Source: Kineococcus endophyticus (lineage in GTDB: Bacteria > Actinomycetota > Actinomycetes > Actinomycetales > Kineococcaceae). From it: a DNA stretch of 64,000 bases. A model generated the notes under the pieces. It had not been told where the DNA came from. It saw only the letters and a list, made by a program, of their open reading frames with translations, and ran no database searches. A program made the translations under genes and the position numbers. The stretch spans positions 186,001 through 250,000 of the forward strand of contig NZ_JBFNQN010000003.1 of the NCBI RefSeq assembly GCF_040796495.1, given 5' to 3'. Below, piece after piece: positions 16,845 through 25,169 of the stretch (position 1 is its first letter; every line of letters starts with the position of its first letter).

Positions 16845-18643
16845 GCACGATGACGAACAGCCCCCTCGTCGCCGACCCGGAGCAGGTGCCGGTCGTCGAG
16901 GTGGCGGTGGCCCCCGAGGTGAGCGTCCTGACCGAGGTGGTCGACGCGAAGAAGAGCCGCGACGAGGTGCCCGCGCAGCCCCGGACGAAGAGGACGTCGT
17001 CGAAGGGCTCGGTCCGCAAGGACAAGGCCGGCGACAAGGACCGCGCCGCGAAGGCCGAGAAGGAACTCGGGCACGTCTCCTTCGTCGGTGCCGGCCCGGG
17101 CGACCCGGGTCTGCTCACCGTGCGCGCCGTCGACCTGCTGCGCACCGCCGACGTCGTCGTGCTCGACCAGGCCAGCCGTGAGGACCTCGTGGCCCGCTTC
17201 GGCCGCACCGGCGTCGAGGTCCTCGACGCCGGCTTCGGTGAGGACGGCCAGCCCCTGACCCGCGCGGCGCGCGCCAAGCTCGTCGTGCGGGCCGCCAAGG
17301 CCGGCGGCCGTGTCGTGCGCCTCATGGACGGCGACCCCTCGACGTTCACCGGCCTCGTCGACGAGGTGGCGGCCTGCCGCAAGTCCGGGGTCGGCTTCGA
17401 CGTCGTCCCCGGCGTCTCGGCCGTCAACGCCGTGCCCGCCTACGCCGGCGTCCCCATGACCACGCCGTCGACGTCGAGCGTCAACGTCGTGCACCCCGCG
17501 GGCCGGACCCTCGACTGGTCCCGGCACGCCGACGCCGACGCCACCGTCGTGGTCCTCGGCACCGGGGACGACATCGCCGCCGCCGCCCGCGGACTGCTCG
17601 CGGCCGGCCGTTCCCCGGCCACGCCCGTCGCGCTCACCTCGCACGGCACCACGACGACGCAGACGACGACCACCGCGACCCTCGGCACGCTCGAGGCCGC
17701 CGCGACGGTCATCGACGGCTCGCCCACGACCGCCGTCGTCGGCGACGTCGTCGCGCTGCGCGAGCAGAACAGCTGGTACGAGACGAAGCCCCTGTTCGGC
17801 TGGCGCGTCCTCGTCCCGCGCACCAAGGAGCAGGCCGGCGGCATCACGACGCGCCTGTCCGACCACGGCGCCACCGCCGAGGTCGTCCCGACCATCTCCG
17901 TCGAGCCGCCGCGCACGCCGCAGCAGATGGAGAAGGCCGTCAAGGGCCTCGTGACCGGCCGCTACGAGTGGATCGGGTTCACCTCGGTCAACGCCGTCCG
18001 CGCCGTGCGGGAGAAGTTCACCGAGTACGGCCTCGACGCCCGCGCCTTCTCCGGCCTCAAGGTCGCCGCCGTCGGCGGGGTCACCGCGGACGCCCTGCGC
18101 GAGTGGGGGATCGAGCCGGACCTCCTGCCCGAGGCCGAGCAGTCGGCCGCCGGGCTGCTGGAGGCGTGGCCGCCCTACGACGACGTGCTCGACCCCATCA
18201 ACCGGGTCTTCCTGCCGCGCGCCGACATCGCCACCGACACCCTCGTGGCGGGTCTGCAGGAGAACGGCTGGGAGGTCGACGACGTCACGGCCTACCGGAC
18301 CGTGCGCGCCGCCCCGCCTGCCGCGCCCGTGCGCGACGCCATCAAGACGGGTGCGTTCGACGCGGTCGTCTTCACGTCGAGCTCGACCGTGCGCAACCTC
18401 GTCGGGATCGCGGGCAAGCCGCACCCCTCGACGGTCGTCGCGTGCATCGGCCCGGCCACGGCCAAGACCGCCGAGGAGCACGGCCTGCGGGTCGACGTCC
18501 TCGCCGCCGAACCGAGCGCCGACGCGCTCGTCGAGGCGCTCGCGGGCTACGGCCAGGGGTTGCGGGCGAGCGCCGTGGAGGCGGGCGAACCCGTCCTGCG
18601 GCCCAGCCAGAAGAAGTCGTCCGCGCGCCGCCGGGCGCGCTGA
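16841..18643 (+). CDS. hemD: Fused uroporphyrinogen-III methyltransferase / uroporphyrinogen-III synthase
   Basis: 600 residues in two domains. After about 75 Lys-rich, probably disordered residues comes an SUMT/CobA-like methyltransferase domain (VSFVGAGPGDPGLLTVRA, VVPGVSAVNAVPAYAGVP). From about residue 310 comes a HemD domain (GWRVLVPRTKEQAGG, WIGFTSVNAVRAV, VVFTSSSTVRNLV). It closes hydroxymethylbilane to uroporphyrinogen III and may also methylate it toward siroheme or corrinoids. Such fusions are usual in actinobacterial hem operons. The SAM-binding GxGxGD motif is intact, but some catalytic residues of the first domain differ from CobA (LMDGDPSTF where CobA has LKGGDPFVF), so its activity is uncertain. 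Confidence 0.93.
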   Translation: MSTMTNSPLVADPEQVPVVEVAVAPEVSVLTEVVDAKKSRDEVPAQPRTKRTSSKGSVRKDKAGDKDRAAKAEKELGHVSFVGAGPGDPGLLTVRAVDLLRTADVVVLDQASREDLVARFGRTGVEVLDAGFGEDGQPLTRAARAKLVVRAAKAGGRVVRLMDGDPSTFTGLVDEVAACRKSGVGFDVVPGVSAVNAVPAYAGVPMTTPSTSSVNVVHPAGRTLDWSRHADADATVVVLGTGDDIAAAARGLLAAGRSPATPVALTSHGTTTTQTTTTATLGTLEAAATVIDGSPTTAVVGDVVALREQNSWYETKPLFGWRVLVPRTKEQAGGITTRLSDHGATAEVVPTISVEPPRTPQQMEKAVKGLVTGRYEWIGFTSVNAVRAVREKFTEYGLDARAFSGLKVAAVGGVTADALREWGIEPDLLPEAEQSAAGLLEAWPPYDDVLDPINRVFLPRADIATDTLVAGLQENGWEVDDVTAYRTVRAAPPAAPVRDAIKTGAFDAVVFTSSSTVRNLVGIAGKPHPSTVVACIGPATAKTAEEHGLRVDVLAAEPSADALVEALAGYGQGLRASAVEAGEPVLRPSQKKSSARRRAR

Positions 18644-18681
18644 GAGCCGCGCGCCGCCGGCGCGCAGGAAAGGTCCCACCC

Positions 18682-19659
18682 GTGGTGCAGCTGCCCGTCC
18701 GTCCCCGCCGTCTGCGCTCCACCCCGGCGATGCGCCGGCTGGTGACGGATGTGCACCTGCACCCGGGGGACCTGGTCCTCCCCGTCTTCGTGCGGGAGGG
18801 GATCAGCGAGGACCAGCCGGTCCGCACGCTGCCGGGTGTCGTCCAGCACACCCGTGAGTCGCTCGTGGCGACGGCCGAGGAGGCCGCGGCGGCCGGGCTC
18901 GGCGGGATCATGCTGTTCGGCGTCCCCGAGCGCCTCGACGCGACCGGGTCCGGCGCCGACGACCCCGACGGGATCCTCAACGTCGCGCTGAAGGACGTGC
19001 GCGACGCCGTCGGCGACGACCTCGTCGTCATGGCCGACCTGTGCCTGGACGAGTTCACCGACCACGGCCACTGCGGCGTTCTCGACGACCGCGGCCGCGT
19101 CGACAACGACGCCACCCTCGAGCGGTACGCGTCGATGGCGCTGGCCCAGGCGGCCGCGGGCGCCCACGTGCTGGGGCCCAGCGGGATGATGGACGGCCAG
19201 ATCGGGGTGCTGCGCAGCGTGCTGGACTCCGGCGGGTACGAGGACACAGCGCTGTTCGCCTACGCCGTGAAGTACGCCAGCGGCTTCTACGGCCCCTTCC
19301 GCGAGGCCGTGAACTCCCAGCTCAAGGGCGACCGGCGCACCTACCAGCAGGACCCGGCCGCGAACGTCTCCGAGGCGCTGCGCGAGGTGCGGCTCGACCT
19401 CGACGAGGGCGCCGACATGGTCATGGTCAAGCCCGGTCTGCCCTACCTCGACGTGCTGCGCGCGGTGGCCGACGTCGCCGACGTGCCCGTCGCGAGCTAC
19501 CAGGTGTCGGGGGAGTACGCGATGGTCGAGTTCGCCGCGCAGGCCGGCGCGATCGACCGGGAGCGCGTCGCGCTGGAGTCGCTGCTCGCCTTGCGGCGGG
19601 GTGGGGCGCAGATCGTGCTGAGCTACTGGGCGCTGGAGGCCGCGCGCGAGTGGCTGTGA
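18682..19659 (+). CDS. hemB: Delta-aminolevulinic acid dehydratase (porphobilinogen synthase)
   Basis: GTG 18682 has AGGAAAGG nine bases upstream; 325 residues, the normal family length. It joins two aminolevulinates into porphobilinogen. The two catalytic lysines are in FAYAVKYASGFYGPF and VMVKPGLPYLD. The metal region reads LCLDEFTDHGHCGVL, with Asp where zinc-type enzymes have the middle Cys, so it is neither a full three-Cys zinc site nor a fully Cys-free magnesium site. It follows hemD by 38 bases and completes the operon. Confidence 0.96.
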   Translation: MVQLPVRPRRLRSTPAMRRLVTDVHLHPGDLVLPVFVREGISEDQPVRTLPGVVQHTRESLVATAEEAAAAGLGGIMLFGVPERLDATGSGADDPDGILNVALKDVRDAVGDDLVVMADLCLDEFTDHGHCGVLDDRGRVDNDATLERYASMALAQAAAGAHVLGPSGMMDGQIGVLRSVLDSGGYEDTALFAYAVKYASGFYGPFREAVNSQLKGDRRTYQQDPAANVSEALREVRLDLDEGADMVMVKPGLPYLDVLRAVADVADVPVASYQVSGEYAMVEFAAQAGAIDRERVALESLLALRRGGAQIVLSYWALEAAREWL

Positions 19660-19705
19660 CGGCCGGATCCTTTCATCGACGGCTCGTCCGTGGAGGTTTG
19701 GCCCC

Positions 19706-20251
19706 TCAACCTTGCATCGTGAGTGCCCCGGGACGGCGGTGCCGCACGTCAGCCCTCGAGGGGCGCCACGCCGGGGCAGCTCCCGGCGTCGTGTCGGGGG
19801 TGGGGCGCATCCAGACGACGACGTCGAGGACGCGCAGCACGCTGACCCGGTCGTCCACGCCCGCCTCCGAGCGGGCTCTCGCCAGCCGCCCCGCCAGGTC
19901 GGACTCCGCGTCGGCGAAGTGGCCGACCAACCAGGCCCAGAGCCGTGGTGGGTGACTGAAAGCGCACCGCACCACGCGGTCGTAGACCGGGACCAACGCG
20001 GGACGCTTGCGGGCCAGGAGCTTGGCGGCCGTGACCCACTCGATGCCTCGCTGAGCCACGAGCAGGTCCCACGCCCGCCACAGCGGCCGGTCCTCGCCCA
20101 GGTGCACGGCGGCGTCAGCATCGGTGATGGCGACCTCGCGAGGTACCTGCGCCAGATGGTGTGCAACGCGATCCCACCTCGCCCTCCAGTCGCAGCGTGC
20201 TCGAAGTGAGAGCGCTCCCACGAGGTCGTTGACGCAGGCCACCAGCCGCAC
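19706..20251 (-). CDS. DUF6308 family protein
   Basis: 181 residues from GTG 20251, which is directly preceded in frame by a TAG stop, so the protein cannot start further upstream. The core EWVTAAKLLARKRPALVPVYDRVV is the signature of DUF6308 proteins, which resemble a helix-hairpin-helix fold and have no known function. No signal peptide or membrane segment. It is convergent with hemB (46 bp) and divergent from the epimerase gene. The C-terminus is Pro/Arg-rich. Confidence 0.75.
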   Translation of the reverse strand: MRLVACVNDLVGALSLRARCDWRARWDRVAHHLAQVPREVAITDADAAVHLGEDRPLWRAWDLLVAQRGIEWVTAAKLLARKRPALVPVYDRVVRCAFSHPPRLWAWLVGHFADAESDLAGRLARARSEAGVDDRVSVLRVLDVVVWMRPTPDTTPGAAPAWRPSRADVRHRRPGALTMQG

Positions 20252-20315
20252 CTACCGTCTCAGGCGCCCCACAGAGCGCAGGGGCCACACCGGAGCTCGA
20301 GGAGGAGCAGTCCGC

Positions 20316-21476
20316 ATGACCTTCACCCCATCCCGACGAGCCGTCGTCCTGGCCGCCACCGGCGCCGCGGCCCTCGTCGGTGCCACGGCCACGCCGGCGC
20401 TCGCCGCCGAACCCGACCTGTCCACCCAGCACTGGGGCACGCTGCCCGACGGCCGGTCCGTCGAGCGCTGGACTCTCACCAACGGCGAGGTGACCGCCCG
20501 CGTCATCACCTACGGCGGCATCCTGCAGAGCCTGGAGTTCCCCGACCAGCGCGGCCGGGTCCGCAACGTCGTGCTCGGGTTCTCCGACCTCGAGGGCTAC
20601 CTCGCGGGCAACAACCCCGGCCCGTACTTCGGCGCGCTCATCGGCCGGTACGGCAACCGCATCGCGGGCGGGAAGTTCACGCTCGACGGCGTCGAGCACC
20701 AGTTGCCCCTCAACGACGGCACGAACACCTTGCACGGCGGGACCGACTCCTTCGACAAGCGCCTGTGGGAGGCGACCCCCGTCACCGAGCAGGGGAAGGT
20801 CGGGGTCCGGCTGGCCCTGGACAGCCCGGACGGCGACCAGGGTTTCCCGGGCAACCTGCACGTCGAGGTGACCTACACCCTCGACCGGTTCGGGCAGCTG
20901 ACCCTGGACTACTGCGCGACGACGGACGCGGCGACGGTCGTGAACCTCACGAACCACACCTACTGGAACCTCGCCGGGGAAGGGACCGGCAGCGTCCTCG
21001 ACCACGAACTGACGATCCACGCCGACCGCTACACGCCGGTCGACAGCACGCTCATCCCGATCGGGGAACTCGCCCCCGTCGCCGGCACCCCGCTGGACTT
21101 CCGACAGCCGACCCGCATCGCGGCCCGGATCCGGCAGCCGTTCCAGCAGTTGCTGTTCGCCAAGGGGTACGACCACAACTGGGTCCTGGACCGGGGGAGC
21201 GAGGCCGGACTGGAGGAGGTCGCCGTCCTGCACGACCCGCGCAGCGGCCGAACCCTGCGCATCTCGACCACCGAACCGGGTCTGCAGTTCTACTCGGGCA
21301 ACTTCCTCGACGGAACCCTCGTCGGGAGCGGCGGCGGCACCTACCGCCAGGGCGACGGCCTGGCCCTGGAGACCCAGCACTTCCCGGACTCCCCGAACGA
21401 ACCCGACTTCCCCTCGACCGTCCTGCGGCCGGGCCAGGAGTACCGGACCACGACGGTCTTCGCGTTGTCCCGCTAG
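20316..21476 (+). CDS. galM: Secreted aldose 1-epimerase (mutarotase)
   Basis: 386 residues from ATG 20316 with GGAGGAG eight bases upstream. The first 34 residues form a signal peptide with SRRAVVL, compatible with Tat export, cleaved near ALA-AEP. The galactose mutarotase fold is shown by TYGGILQSLEFPD, GRYGNRIAGGKF, the catalytic His in VVNLTNHTYWNL, and the Glu late in the fold (LALETQHFPDSPN). It interconverts alpha and beta aldoses outside the cell. Its stop overlaps the stop of the convergent phosphoesterase gene by 4 bases. Confidence 0.93.
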   Translation: MTFTPSRRAVVLAATGAAALVGATATPALAAEPDLSTQHWGTLPDGRSVERWTLTNGEVTARVITYGGILQSLEFPDQRGRVRNVVLGFSDLEGYLAGNNPGPYFGALIGRYGNRIAGGKFTLDGVEHQLPLNDGTNTLHGGTDSFDKRLWEATPVTEQGKVGVRLALDSPDGDQGFPGNLHVEVTYTLDRFGQLTLDYCATTDAATVVNLTNHTYWNLAGEGTGSVLDHELTIHADRYTPVDSTLIPIGELAPVAGTPLDFRQPTRIAARIRQPFQQLLFAKGYDHNWVLDRGSEAGLEEVAVLHDPRSGRTLRISTTEPGLQFYSGNFLDGTLVGSGGGTYRQGDGLALETQHFPDSPNEPDFPSTVLRPGQEYRTTTVFALSR

Positions 21477-22522
21477 GACGGTCCGGCCGGGACGTCGGGC
21501 AGCCGCCGGGGTTCCGGCGACAGGTCGATGCCCAGGTCGCCGGCGCGGACCACCCGGGTGCTGACGAAGACACCCGGGTGGTCCTGCGCCAGCTCGAACA
21601 CCCGCGCCCCGCGCAGCCGGTGCACGTCCTCGCCCGGCAACCCGTACGCGCCGAACCCCGACCCGGGGCCGTAGCCGAGCTGGATGCCGTGGTAGTTCCC
21701 GGTGTAGTCGTTGACGTGGTCGTGGCCGCAGAACATCCCCTTGACGTCGCCGCGTTCCAGTGCCGCGTGGAACAGGCCGGGGTTGAAGGGGGCCGTGGCC
21801 TCCTCCTCGTTCCGCTCACCGACGATGCCGTGCTTCGCGACGGCGGCCGCGTGCGCTTCCTCCGTCGCCTCGGTGGGGGAGCCGAACCACAGGTGGCGGA
21901 ACTCCCACAGCGGGATGTGGAAGAACATCAGCCCGGGAACTGGTTCTGGCGCGGAACCCTGGAGTTCGACCGACGTCCGCCGGTACCAGGCGACCTGGTC
22001 GGCGTGGATCGTCTCGTAGGGGTTCTCCGCGACGGCCTGCCCGCCCAGCGTCGCCGGCCCGTAGCGGCCCGAGTCCAGCAGCCACAGCGCGAACGCGGTG
22101 CCGTCCCCGCGTGCGGAGCGCAGGCGCACGACCTGGTTGGAGTTCCCGCTCACACCCTGGGCCGTACCGCCGACGTGGTGCGGGTACGTGCGCAGGAACT
22201 CGGCGGTGCGTTCGGTCGTCATGCCCGTCACGGGGGCCGAGTCCGCGTCGTGGTTCCCGAACGTCACGGCCCAGGGGACGCCGCGCGCCTCCACCGGCGC
22301 GACGACGAGGTGCCAGGCCCGGCGCACCTGCTCGGCCGTCCTCATGTCGCCGTTCACGACGTCGCCGTTGAGGACGACGAACCCGGGAAGCTCGGTGTCC
22401 AGGACGCGTTCGACGAGCTGGACCGTCCGCTCGTCCGGGGTGTGGGAGTCCTGGGTGTCGTTGAACTGCACGACGCGGAACGTGCCGTCCGCGGCGAAGG
22501 TGAGGTCGGGGCGGTCGGTCAC
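21473..22522 (-). CDS. Calcineurin-like metallophosphoesterase
   Basis: 349 residues. The dinuclear metal motifs occur in order: FRVVQFNDTQDSH, FVVLNGDVVNGD, TFGNHDAD, then FHIPLW and MFCGHDHVNDY. The layout resembles the purple acid phosphatase-like/DUF1980-type phosphoesterases often secreted, but I see no signal peptide here. The GTG start has TAGCGT six bases upstream on its strand. Substrate unknown. Confidence 0.9.
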   Translation of the reverse strand: MTDRPDLTFAADGTFRVVQFNDTQDSHTPDERTVQLVERVLDTELPGFVVLNGDVVNGDMRTAEQVRRAWHLVVAPVEARGVPWAVTFGNHDADSAPVTGMTTERTAEFLRTYPHHVGGTAQGVSGNSNQVVRLRSARGDGTAFALWLLDSGRYGPATLGGQAVAENPYETIHADQVAWYRRTSVELQGSAPEPVPGLMFFHIPLWEFRHLWFGSPTEATEEAHAAAVAKHGIVGERNEEEATAPFNPGLFHAALERGDVKGMFCGHDHVNDYTGNYHGIQLGYGPGSGFGAYGLPGEDVHRLRGARVFELAQDHPGVFVSTRVVRAGDLGIDLSPEPRRLPDVPAGPS

Positions 22523-22528
22523 GCCTCG

Positions 22529-22534
22529 ACGCTA
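22529..22534 (-). promoter_or_regulatory. -10-like hexamer of metallophosphoesterase gene
   Basis: On the minus strand this is TAGCGT, separated by six bases from GTG 22522, the spacing seen at several other genes here and consistent with a leaderless mRNA. Confidence 0.42.
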
Positions 22535-22584
22535 GCGCTGCTGCCGTCGTGGACGAGTCGTACCGGCTGGGCCACACTCGACGG

Positions 22585-23028
22585 GTGCCCCCGTCCCGCG
22601 ACGACCTGGTGCGCCTGCGGCAGGTCCGCGACCGCATCGACCGCGACCACGCACAGCCGCTCGACGTCGCCGTGCTGGCCCGCCAGGCGCTCATGTCGCC
22701 GGGGCACTTCTCCCGCAGCTTCAAGGCGGCCTGGGGCGTGACGCCCTACGACTACCTCATGACCCGGCGGATCGAGCGGGCCAAGGCGCTGCTGCGCCGC
22801 GGTGACGTCTCGGTGACGCAGGCGTGCTTCGCCGTCGGCTGCTCGTCGCTGGGGTCGTTCAGCGCACGCTTCACGCGGCTGGTGGGGGAGAGCCCGAGCG
22901 CGTACCGCGCCCGCGACCACTCGGCCGCCGCCGCCATCCCCAGCTGCGTCCTCGCGCGGGCGTCCCGACCGGTCAGGATCGGAGAAGCGCCGGAGGGCGC
23001 CGCCGCCCTAGCGTCGTCCTCATGCTGA
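22585..23028 (+). CDS. AraC-family transcriptional regulator
   Basis: 147 residues from GTG 22585 (GTG 22549 is possible but CACACT at 22573-22578, six bases before GTG 22585, favours a leaderless start here). It is a bare AraC/XylS DNA-binding domain with no sensor domain: two helix-turn-helix units (LDVAVLARQALMSPGHFSRSFKAAWG and VSVTQACFAVGCSSLGSFSARF), followed by a variable 40-residue tail. Its 3' end overlaps the VOC gene by 7 bases. Small AraC proteins coupled to a VOC gene are a frequent actinobacterial pair, so it probably controls this operon. Confidence 0.88.
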   Translation: MPPSRDDLVRLRQVRDRIDRDHAQPLDVAVLARQALMSPGHFSRSFKAAWGVTPYDYLMTRRIERAKALLRRGDVSVTQACFAVGCSSLGSFSARFTRLVGESPSAYRARDHSAAAAIPSCVLARASRPVRIGEAPEGAAALASSSC

Positions 23029-23471
23029 AGGTCACCAACGTCCTCCTCACCGTCCACGACCACGACGAGGCCCTGGGCTTCTACCGCGACCAGCTCGGGT
23101 TCGCGGTGACCCAGGACGTCTCCTACGAGGGCATGCGCTGGTCCTACGAGGGCATGCGCTGGGTCACGGTGACCCCGCCGGACCAGCCCGACGTCCACGT
23201 CGTCCTCGAGACGCCGCAGTCGTGGCCGGACGCCCCGCAGTCCGACCGCGACGCCGCCCTGGACCTGCTGGCCAAGGGCCTGATGTCCCGGCTCGTCTTC
23301 ACGACCGACGACGTCGACGCGCTGCACGACAAGTTGTCCGCGGCCGGCGCCGAGATCACCTCCGAGCCGGTCGACCAGCACTACGGCGTCCGCGACTTCG
23401 GGGTCCGCGACCCCTCGGGCAACCAGCTCCGCTTCAACCAGCCGCTGGCCTCGCCGCCCGCCTGGGGCTGA
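23022..23471 (+). CDS. VOC-family (glyoxalase/bleomycin-resistance fold) protein
   Basis: 149 residues. Opening LKVTNVLLTVHDHDEALGFYRDQLGF and ending GVRDPSGNQLRFNQP are standard for the vicinal oxygen chelate superfamily. A 7-residue block SYEGMRW is present twice in tandem, from a 21-bp direct duplication (23121-23141 and 23142-23162). It lies in the loop or strand after the first helix, where homologues would have one copy. The frame is kept. Enzymatic role unknown. Confidence 0.88.
   Translation: MLKVTNVLLTVHDHDEALGFYRDQLGFAVTQDVSYEGMRWSYEGMRWVTVTPPDQPDVHVVLETPQSWPDAPQSDRDAALDLLAKGLMSRLVFTTDDVDALHDKLSAAGAEITSEPVDQHYGVRDFGVRDPSGNQLRFNQPLASPPAWG
23121..23162 (+). repeat. 21-bp perfect tandem duplication within VOC gene
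   Basis: Two identical 21-bp units, 23121-23141 and 23142-23162, both starting TCCTACGAGG and ending TGCGCTGG. The unit is a multiple of three, so it adds seven residues without a frameshift. The lack of any difference between copies suggests a recent event or a sequence-assembly artefact. Confidence 0.9.
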
Positions 23472-23477
23472 CGGGCC

Positions 23478-23654
23478 TCAGCGGAAGGGGTCCGGCCCGG
23501 GGCCGCGGTCCTCGCGCGCGGAGCGGATGCCGTCCCGGACCCCTACCCGCACGGCGCGGTACACGACGTACGCCGTGACGGCGAGGCCGACGGCCCAGAG
23601 GAGCAGGGGGACGCCGAGCGCGAAGAGGCCGCCGAGGCCGGGTTCACGGAACAT
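23478..23654 (-). CDS. Small membrane protein (58 aa)
   Basis: A short gene starting at ATG 23654 and ending TGA at 23478. It encodes one long hydrophobic helix (LGGLFALGVPLLLWAVGLAV) followed by a basic, then acidic tail (VRVGVRDGIRSAREDRGPG). The start lies 11 bases inside the end of the upstream 76-aa gene. Third gene of a small operon of membrane proteins. No family recognised. Confidence 0.62.
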   Translation of the reverse strand: MFREPGLGGLFALGVPLLLWAVGLAVTAYVVYRAVRVGVRDGIRSAREDRGPGPDPFR

Positions 23655-23874
23655 GGCCGGACGCTAGCGACGTCGAGCGCTGCGCGTCGCGGAGACGGCG
23701 CCGGCGGGCCAGCACGGCGCGACCCCCGTGCCCCACGGCGAGCGCGCCGAACAGGCACCAGAGGCGGGCCCAGCCGGTGCCGCGGTGCACGGCCTCGGCG
23801 GCGAGCACGAGGGCCAGCGAGAAACCCAGTTCGACGGCGAGCTCCCGGAGCGCGCGGCCGACCCGGCCGGTCAC
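23644..23874 (-). CDS. Small membrane protein (76 aa)
   Basis: Start GTG 23874 overlaps the stop of the upstream gene (GTGA). The protein has two hydrophobic stretches (ELGFSLALVLAAEAVH and ARLWCLFGALAVG) and an Arg-rich C-terminal part. The open frame extends much further upstream, but only this section is hydrophobic and coupled in the operon. No family recognised. Confidence 0.58.
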   Translation of the reverse strand: MTGRVGRALRELAVELGFSLALVLAAEAVHRGTGWARLWCLFGALAVGHGGRAVLARRRRLRDAQRSTSLASGHVP

Positions 23875-24305
23875 GCTGTCGCCGCCGGTCGCAGGCACCA
23901 GGGAGCGGCTGCCCAGGCCAGTCCGGCCGCGACCCCGCCCGCCACGAGGGCCTGCCCGACCGCCGGCACCTCGACGGTCAGGAACGCGAGCGCCGTCAGC
24001 GCGGTCAGGACCCCGGCCACGACGGCGAGCGTCGTCCGGGCCGTGCGGTCGCGGCCGCCCGCGGCCAGACGCGCCGCCAGGCACCCGCCGACGGTCCCGG
24101 CCACCGTCCCGAGGACGGCGCCGACGAGGGCTCCGAACGTGCCGCCGGAGAAGAGCGCGGCGCTGAGGTGCAGGTCGGCGTCGCCCAGGAGGGCGAGGAA
24201 CCCGGCGACCGCACCGCCGACCGCTCCGAACCCGGCCCCGGCCAGGGTGGCCCGACCTGCGCTGCGGCAGCGACCCTCCTCGAAGCACCCGGCGGTCTCG
24301 TCCAC
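23871..24305 (-). CDS. Gly/Ala-rich polytopic membrane protein
   Basis: 144 residues with about four membrane helices rich in Gly and Ala (AGAGFGAVGGAVAGFLALLG, GGTFGALVGAVLGTVAGTVGG, TTLAVVAGVLTALTALAFLTV, VAGGVAAGLAWAAAPW). The glycine-zipper pattern suggests tight helix packing. First gene of the three-gene membrane-protein operon, 108 bases after the PPOX gene on the same strand. I do not recognise a family. Confidence 0.65.
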   Translation of the reverse strand: MDETAGCFEEGRCRSAGRATLAGAGFGAVGGAVAGFLALLGDADLHLSAALFSGGTFGALVGAVLGTVAGTVGGCLAARLAAGGRDRTARTTLAVVAGVLTALTALAFLTVEVPAVGQALVAGGVAAGLAWAAAPWCLRPAATA

Positions 24306-24413
24306 GGTCCTCCTCCTGCGTCCCTGTCCCGGTGGTCCGTCGAGCGTCGCAGCACGGGCGGCGGTGCGGACCCGTACGCGACCTCCGGGACCCGGTCCCG
24401 TTCGCCACGGGTG

Positions 24414-25031
24414 TCAGGTGCGGTAGAGCCCGTCGGCGTAACTCGGTCCGTAGTAGCGCTCCAGCTCCTCCAACGGCGTCTCGGGACGCTCCAGGGCCTT
24501 CGCCAGCTGCGCCCGGGGCGGGGCGGCCTCGGGCGTCCAGGTCGCGGGGTCCCACAGCTGCGAGCGCAGGAACGCCTTGGAGCAGTGGGAGAAGACCTGC
24601 TCGACCTCGACGACCACCGCGAGCAGCGGGCGGTGGCCCTTGACCACCATGCGGTCGAAGAACGGGGCGTCCGTCACGAGCCGGGCGCGCCCGTTGATGC
24701 GCAGGCTGTCGCCGCGGCCGGGCAGCAGGCTGAGCAGACCCACGTGCGGGTTGCCCAGCACGTTCCGCAGTCCGTCGACGCGGCGGTTCCCCGGCCGTTC
24801 GGGCAGCGCGACCGTCCGGTCGTCGAGCACCTGGACGAACCCGGGCGGGTCGCCGCGGGGGGAGACGTCGCAGGTCCCGTCCGGGGCGGACGTCGCCAGC
24901 AGGCAGAACGGGGAGGCCGCGAGCCACGCCCGGTCCAGCTCGTGCAGGTGGTCGCGCTCCTTGGCCAGCGCCTGCGGTGCCGGGTCGCCCACGAGCCGCC
25001 GCAGCTCGTCCTCGTCCGTGATCTCGCGCAC
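24414..25031 (-). CDS. Pyridoxamine 5'-phosphate oxidase-fold flavoprotein
   Basis: 205 residues from GTG 25031, with CACACT six bases upstream on its strand; the open frame continues beyond but loses protein character. The PPOX split-barrel is shown by FCLLATSAPDGTCDVSPRGDPPGFV, LALPERPGNRRVDGLRNVLGNPHVGLLSLLPG, and SLRINGRARLV. This arrangement matches the MSMEG_1061-type FMN/F420 family of oxidoreductases rather than true PdxH. Substrate unknown. Confidence 0.88.
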   Translation of the reverse strand: MREITDEDELRRLVGDPAPQALAKERDHLHELDRAWLAASPFCLLATSAPDGTCDVSPRGDPPGFVQVLDDRTVALPERPGNRRVDGLRNVLGNPHVGLLSLLPGRGDSLRINGRARLVTDAPFFDRMVVKGHRPLLAVVVEVEQVFSHCSKAFLRSQLWDPATWTPEAAPPRAQLAKALERPETPLEELERYYGPSYADGLYRT

Positions 25032-25037
25032 ACCCCG

Positions 25038-25043
25038 AGTGTG
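25038..25043 (-). promoter_or_regulatory. -10-like hexamer of PPOX gene
   Basis: Minus-strand CACACT, six bases before GTG 25031; the same hexamer and spacing precede the AraC gene at 22585. Confidence 0.4.
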
Positions 25044-25169
25044 CTCCCTGCCTGTGGACGGAGGGCGCCCGTGTCGTCCCGGGACCCCCAGGTCCGCGGC
25101 GACGGCGTGTCGTCCACACCGGCCCGGCGCCCGCTGCCGCCGGGGTCGGTACCGGCGCAGGGTCGCTCC

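Noticed and set aside
15545-18679. A 1044-codon minus-strand frame opposite hemA, hemC and hemD
   Set aside because: It mirrors well-identified heme genes and its sequence is low-complexity; a shadow frame.
24386-24400. Hairpin CGGGACC/GGTCCCG after the PPOX gene as a terminator
   Set aside because: The loop would be one base; only a 5-bp stem is physically possible, too weak to call.
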